DNA from: Anadara kagoshimensis
Taxonomy: Eukaryota; Mollusca; Bivalvia; Arcoida; Arcidae
Assembly (NCBI GenBank): GCA_021292105.1
Contig: CM037864.1
Location: 12,943,898 to 13,007,897, forward strand
Direction: 5' to 3'
DNA length: 64,000 nt
Within the stretch, counting starts at the first letter, position 1, and each line of letters begins with the position of its first letter. Shown in pieces: positions 58,802 through 64,000 of this stretch. Position numbers and translations under genes: made by a program. Below the pieces are notes generated by a model. The model was given only the letters and a program-made list of their open reading frames with translations. It did no database searches and had not been told where the DNA came from.

Positions 58802-59060
58802 GGCCCTGGTTTCACAATCATTCCTTAGCTAAGATTTTCCTTAACTTAAATCTGGCAAAATTTCAAAACTTTATAATTTTGTTAATTTTCAAGATATTCA
58901 GGAAATTAAGGTATCATTTTTAAGGTCACTTCTAGATGAAAACATTTGAATTTAGTTTTTACAAAAATATTCATCAGTATTTCCAAAAAATGATAACCAA
59001 AACTGGCTAAATTTAAGTTAAGGAAAATCTTAGCTAAGGAATGATTGTGAAACCGGGGCC
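58802..59060. mobile_element. MITE-C
   Basis: Second copy, also exactly 259 bp, with ends GGCCCTGGTTTCACAATCAT and ATGATTGTGAAACCGGGGCC. A third fragment of the right end lies at about 38236-38268. Confidence 0.92.
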
Positions 59061-59165
59061 AGGTATATTAATGCATGTTGATTACGACGCTATTCGGCCT
59101 TGTGTATATAAAATAATTAAATTATTGCACCATGTCTATATACATGTATTACCACTTGTTCCGTA

Positions 59166-59706
59166 ACTACACTACAGACCTGTCGAAAGTTTAACACTGA
59201 AATATCGGGAAAATGTCTAAGCACGGCTGGCGAGTGGCCGATATATGGATAACTAGTTGCCGAAAAGAGACTGAGAGCAGCTGTCAAAATAGTTATCAAA
59301 ATAAAGCTAACGAGGGATAGAGTTGAGTTTTACTTATATCGAGACATCGCCAGCTATACACGAAGGTGCAGAAATTTTGCCTGTGTGCTTCGCTGAAGAC
59401 ATTATACAGCAGGGTTCTTTAGCGTGCCAAGCCCACCGTGACACGGGACCTCGTTTATTTTAAGTTCCCGTCCGAACAAAACGTGACTTTCATTTTCGAA
59501 ATGCCGAGTGCTTGGCGAAGGAACAGTCACTACCCACTTTCAAGTCTTGGATCAGACCCGCCCGGGGATCGAACTTACAACCTCCTACTTACGGAGCGAG
59601 CACTATACCAACTGAGCTACCACAGTGGTTCTAACGAGGGATAGAGATAGACTGCCTATTCGGCAGAAATTTGTTAGTTTAGTGTTAAACTTCCGACAGG
59701 CCTGTA
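59166..59706. mobile_element. MITE-E interrupted by SINE-B
   Basis: Left end CTACAGACCTGTCGAAAG, right end CTTCCGACAGGCCTGTA. The SINE-B and one TSD copy account for the excess length. Confidence 0.9.
59323..59630 (-). mobile_element. SINE-B with 16-bp target-site duplication
   Basis: Reverse full copy inside a MITE-E. The 16-base direct repeat CTAACGAGGGATAGAG flanks it at 59307-59322 and 59631-59646, and joining the flanks restores the MITE-E. This is clear evidence for retrotransposition into the MITE. Confidence 0.93.
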
Positions 59707-60225
59707 TTATATCTTATTTGTTTGTATTGAAGCCAAAGATGTCAGTAATCTGTTTTGCCCTTTGGTTCATCTGCAACTCCCTTCTTCTAGTCTGAATAGC
59801 GTATACATTATTCACTCCGTGTATCTAGTGTTACCTCACACCAGTTAATAATTAATACCCAAGTGTCCCTACCGTATCGGGTTACGATAATTGAAACCTT
59901 ATTGCTTTATTGTCCCATAATCACTTTCTAACACCCCGTTATTTCATTACCGTAATAAGAATCGTACCTTAAGAGAGGTTAAATATTATTAGAATAACAA
60001 ATGAACTGTTTCCCGCGAAACAGCTGGTCTCCGAACGGAGCGAAAAACACAAGGGATTGGTTCGACGGATGTAATCGAAAATAAAGGCAGCTCGATATTT
60101 TCCTAACTTTTATAGTGATTAAATTTTTAATTTTGAGTTTTTTAAAATATTTTAAATCTAGTATGATAATTTGATTACTTATGTCGCATTTAAGATTAAA
60201 ACTGTGTTTAAAAGACGAAACAAGC

Positions 60226-60470
60226 GTCTGAAAACAGCGTTTCAGTTTTATTAATAGACCCGCCTCTGGAAAAGTGTTTCGGTTTTATCAATAGACCCGC
60301 CTCTGGAAAAGTGCCTCGGTTTTTAAGACACTGCTTTAAAACAGCGCTCGGGTTTCTTAGATGGTATGTCTCTGAAAACAAAATTATTTTGGTTTTCAGA
60401 CAAAAGCGTTTTGGATTTTTATTGAGACGCTTTTGAAAACAGTGCTTCGAATTTATTGAAAACGTAACTT
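60226..60470. repeat. short tandem repeats, AATAGACCCGCCTCTGG
   Basis: GTTTCGGTTTTATCAATAGA and CCCGCCTCTGGAAAAGTG occur as two near-identical units and several diverged ones. Confidence 0.8.
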
Positions 60471-61228
60471 TGAAAATAGTACAATATCACTTAAACTGCA
60501 ATGCTAGGGACGTCTAGTAATTTATCTTGAAGAATATTTTGTACTTTATTGAAGATTTCATGATGACCTACTAGATAAATATCTCCAATCAAACAGGGGA
60601 AAATGCTTTTTGGACCGACTTTTTTGTGTTTTTTCCTGCTAAGCCTTTTCTTTTTTTAAAATTAATCATATTACCAATATATTTGCTTTTTATAATGAAT
60701 ATGGCATCTGAAGCATAATGTGAACAATTTTTCTGACAGCACACGCTTGATGTAGGCGTGTTATGTCAAAAGCTGACATAAGCAAAAAGTAAATTAATAT
60801 TTCAAAAGTGTCAGAAAAAGGTAATATTTGTCTGCAATTCAAATCAACTGCTAAAGATATGTATTAGGAAAACATAATATGGAGTAATATAGACAGTGAG
60901 AATATTTGCAATGAGCCATCATCAATGAACAACGGCGTGATCTTTGACTTTTTTGTTTGAACAATATTCTGATAAAGATCTGCTGTCAGCGGATTGAAAT
61001 TAGTTCCATTGAGCCCAAGTGCTTCCGAGAAAAGCGATCGAAGAGTGTTAAAATAAACAAGAAAGTTGAATTGTAATCAGCGAGTGTTATGCGAAGCTAA
61101 ATACAATTATATCTAATATTGACATACTTCTTGTAAGCAAATGCTCTTTATTAATCATGAGCCATTCATTTTTTTTCCCACATTAACCAATTTATTTGTT
61201 TTGATGTGTAGAATCTATTTCTGTAATA

Positions 61229-61452
61229 TGCAGTACAGACCTGCCGAAAGTTTAACACTAAGCTGACGAATAAGGACCAAATCCGAAGCTGATCTCAGTC
61301 CAATCGTGAGCTATATCCCTTAAGCTATTTATTTGGCACTGCTATGTATCACATCTCACCTTTTCGCTCAATAGCAATTCATATCACGGCCACGTCGACT
61401 CGACTTTTTTTGCTAGCTCAGTGTAAAAAAATTCGACAGTGCCGTACTTTTA
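61229..61452. mobile_element. MITE-E, degraded
   Basis: The left end GCAGTACAGACCTGCCGAAA is good. The right end (AAAATTCGACAGTGCCGTAC) is eroded. Confidence 0.7.
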
Positions 61453-61529
61453 CATTTAAAGCCTCCTGTTTTGACAATTTTCTTCAGAATACAGCGGATA
61501 CTCAAGGGAAAAAATATGAGGGTAATTTT

Positions 61530-61625
61530 AGTCGAGGAAAAGACAACTATGATGTTAGTCTTAGTAGAGGAAAAGACAATTATGATAGTAATTTGTAATC
61601 GAGGAAAAAATAATTATGGGGGTAA
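61530..61625. repeat. GAGGAAAAGACAA short tandem repeat
   Basis: Three or four units of about 30-36 bases (GTCGAGGAAAAGACAACTAT). Confidence 0.8.
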
Positions 61626-62008
61626 TATCCTACAAAATTCAAAATGTCAAGTCATCATTATACATGTACTATTGAAAATTATACAAGTTTGTAGTGACGT
61701 ATTCAAAGCGGAATTTTGACAGCGTTGAAGTAATTCCAAAGTGAGATATCCTATTGATGCTTAAAAGTGCAATTAGCCAGTTAAAGAATTATTATTTTTA
61801 TTTTTTACGTTTTATTTGGCACGGACTTTAAAGGATTTTTGTATATTCTGAAAAATGATTTTGAGGTTTGGTACTTTGCCCTTGCTGATAAGGGCCTTGA
61901 GTTTCGGTTTAAGTAATTTTTTTTAAAATCGAATCATTTTGTACCCAGATATGATAAGTGTTCCAAGCTCTTACTATTTCTTTTACCCGGCAATCGCCAA
62001 TTTAGGGT

Positions 62009-64000
62009 CATTTCGAAACGGATGGTACAATATATTGGATGAATAATTTAAGGGTATTATGGAAAATAACATTCGCTAAAACTAAAATTGACCCATAGTT
62101 ATGACACAGCGCAAAACACAAGCGACAGTTTGTTCATTCCAATCTTTGCTTATTTCACTTTTTGACCGATCTACATGGCATCAATAACCCCAATATTATT
62201 CCTTTAAAGCGGATGGTACATGAATTAACGACATTTCGAAATGGATGGTTCAATGATATATAAGATGAATAATTTAGTAGTATTATGAAAAAACTACATT
62301 CGCTTGAGCTTAAAATGATTTGTAAGTCTGATCGCTTAAGTCTTTGCTTATTTCACTTCCGACTGTAATACAAGACCTGGCGGATTGGCAACAGAACTCT
62401 CAACATAATTCCCGCGAAATGGAATATACATCAATTTAGGGTCATTTCAAAATGGATGGTGCAATAATATATTAGATGAATTATTAAGAAGGGGCATTGC
62501 AAAAAACAACATTTGTCTAAAGTAAAAAGAACTGGTGTTATGAAACAGCGATAAACACAAACACATGACTGCCCACTTTGAACAATCTTTGCTTATTTTA
62601 CTTTTCGGTTCGTTGTAAAAGAACAGTCTACCTGGCAAGAATACCAATGAAAATTTTCCCTCCGGATGGTACAATAATATATTGGATGAATAATTTAGGA
62701 TCATTATGAAGACAACATTCGCACCAACTAAAATGACACATAGTTATGAAACAGTGACACAAACATGAGTCGGCTGGTTTTAATCTTTGTTGGAATATTT
62801 AATTTTTCAACGGAATAGAATAACTGGCGAGTAAAAAAAAACCTTCAAAATGACCTGGGTTGTACATGGATTGAGGGTCATTTCGAAACGGATGGTATAA
62901 TAATATATATTGGATGAATGATTAATTTAGGTATAATATGAAAGCAATATTTGCCTAAAGTAAAAAGAAAGGGTGTTAAGAAACAGTGATAAACATGTTC
63001 ACGAGTCTGGTCACTCCAATCTTTGCTTATTTCACTTTCGACTGTAATACAAGACCTGGCGAATTGACAAAAATACCCTCAATATTATTCCTTCGAAACG
63101 GACGGTACATTAATTTAGGACCATTTCGAAAGGGATGATACAATAATATATTGGATGAATAATTTAGGACCATTATGAAGACAACATTTGCATTAAATAA
63201 AAATGACCCGTAGTTATGAACTGATGATTTGTAATCATAATTATGCGTCTGTTTACTTCTTTGCTTATTTCACGTTTCGGCCGTTATAGGAGAACAGTTT
63301 ACTTGGCACGAATACCACTAATATTTCCCTTCGAACGGGTGGTACATACATCAATTCAGGCAATTTCGAAACGGATGGTACAATAGTGTATTGGATGAAT
63401 AATTTAGGAAGACAACATTCGTGCTAACTAAAATGACGCATAGTTATGAAACGGCGACAAACATGAGTCGGCTGGCTTTAATCTTTGTTGGTATATTTCA
63501 TTTTTCAACCGAATAGAATACCTGGCGAGTTGGTCAAAAATAAAAAAATTAAATAATGAATAAAACAAAAATAATAATAAAAACCCTTCAAAATGATCCG
63601 GGTTGTATATGAATTCATGGTCATTTCGAAACGGACGGTATAATAATACATTGGATGTAATATAAACAACATTTGCCTAAAGAAAACAGAATGGGTGTTA
63701 TGAAAAAGTGATAAACTTATTTACGAGACTGGTCTCTGCAATTAATCTTTGCTTATTTCACTTCCGACTGGCGAATTGGCAAAAATACCCTCAATATTAT
63801 CCCTTCGAACGGATGGAACATACTAGTACATGAATTCAGGCAATTTCGAAACGGATGGTACAATAGTGTATTGGATGAATAATTTAGGACCATTATGAAG
63901 ACAACATTCGCACCAACTAAAATGACGCATAGTTATGAAACGGCGACAAACACAGACACGAGACTGGCCACATCAATCTTTGCTGGTATATCTCACTTTT
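62009..64000. repeat. satellite-like array, units of about 220-260 bp
   Basis: CATTTCGAAACGGATGGTAC or variants at about 62009, 62232, 62443, 62660, 62879, 63122, 63361, 63622 and 63841. Each unit adds TATTGGATGAATAATTTAGG, CATAGTTATGAAAC and AATCTTTGCTTATTTCAC. It continues past the window edge. Confidence 0.93.

Larger units (their letters stand above)
59707..62008. other. unannotated AT-rich stretch
   Basis: Apart from the short repeats and MITE-E listed, nothing was recognised. Confidence 0.4.

Overview
The window is animal nuclear DNA: AT-rich, gene-poor and full of transposon debris. It most likely comes from a mollusc, perhaps a bivalve. The evidence for a mollusc is its one recognisable protein gene, an FMRFamide neuropeptide precursor with about 21 FMRF-amide copies, a few FLRF-amide-type copies and an [15 protein letters not shown] peptide. 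The species cannot be named from the sequence.

The FMRFamide gene lies on the minus strand and fills the middle of the window. A first coding exon at 52202-52337 (signal peptide plus a short Cys-containing stretch) ends in a GTAAGT donor in phase 1. The large peptide exon (29958-31211) starts behind a T-rich TAG acceptor in the matching phase. The implied intron is about 21 kb and is filled with MITEs, SINEs and tandem arrays. In the sequence as given, the peptide exon carries a 2-bp deletion in one of two nearly identical tandem 48-bp units. It throws the last 8 FMRF copies out of frame and gives a 376-residue product; without the deletion the precursor would be 463 residues.

The most unusual non-coding signal is a family of about 200-bp repeats carrying a hammerhead ribozyme motif. 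The copy at 7555-7600 has an intact core and full pairing in all three stems. A second, slightly decayed copy in the opposite orientation (5936-5981) pairs with it around about 1.3 kb. Two further copies (29049-29094, 53537-53582) are damaged. This points to a Penelope-like or retrozyme-type element.

Layout: 1-10.5 kb holds two copies of a segmental duplication (about 2.2 kb of shared sequence) separated by inverted-repeat elements and the hammerhead element. 10.5-29.9 kb is a mosaic of palindromic MITEs, several MITE families, SINEs and minisatellites (a 30-bp array at 18.5 kb, a 45-bp array at 23.7 kb, a triplication at 25.9-27.9 kb). 29.9-52.4 kb is the FMRFamide gene and its intron. 52.4-64 kb is more repeats, including a 129-bp array (56.8-57.7 kb), a SINE inserted inside a MITE with a clear target-site duplication (59.2-59.7 kb), and an array of about 220-bp units running off the right end. 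No rRNA, functional tRNA, CRISPR array or bacterial gene was seen.

Family labels (R1, SINE-A to D, MITE-C to J, and so on) are working names for this window, not database names.
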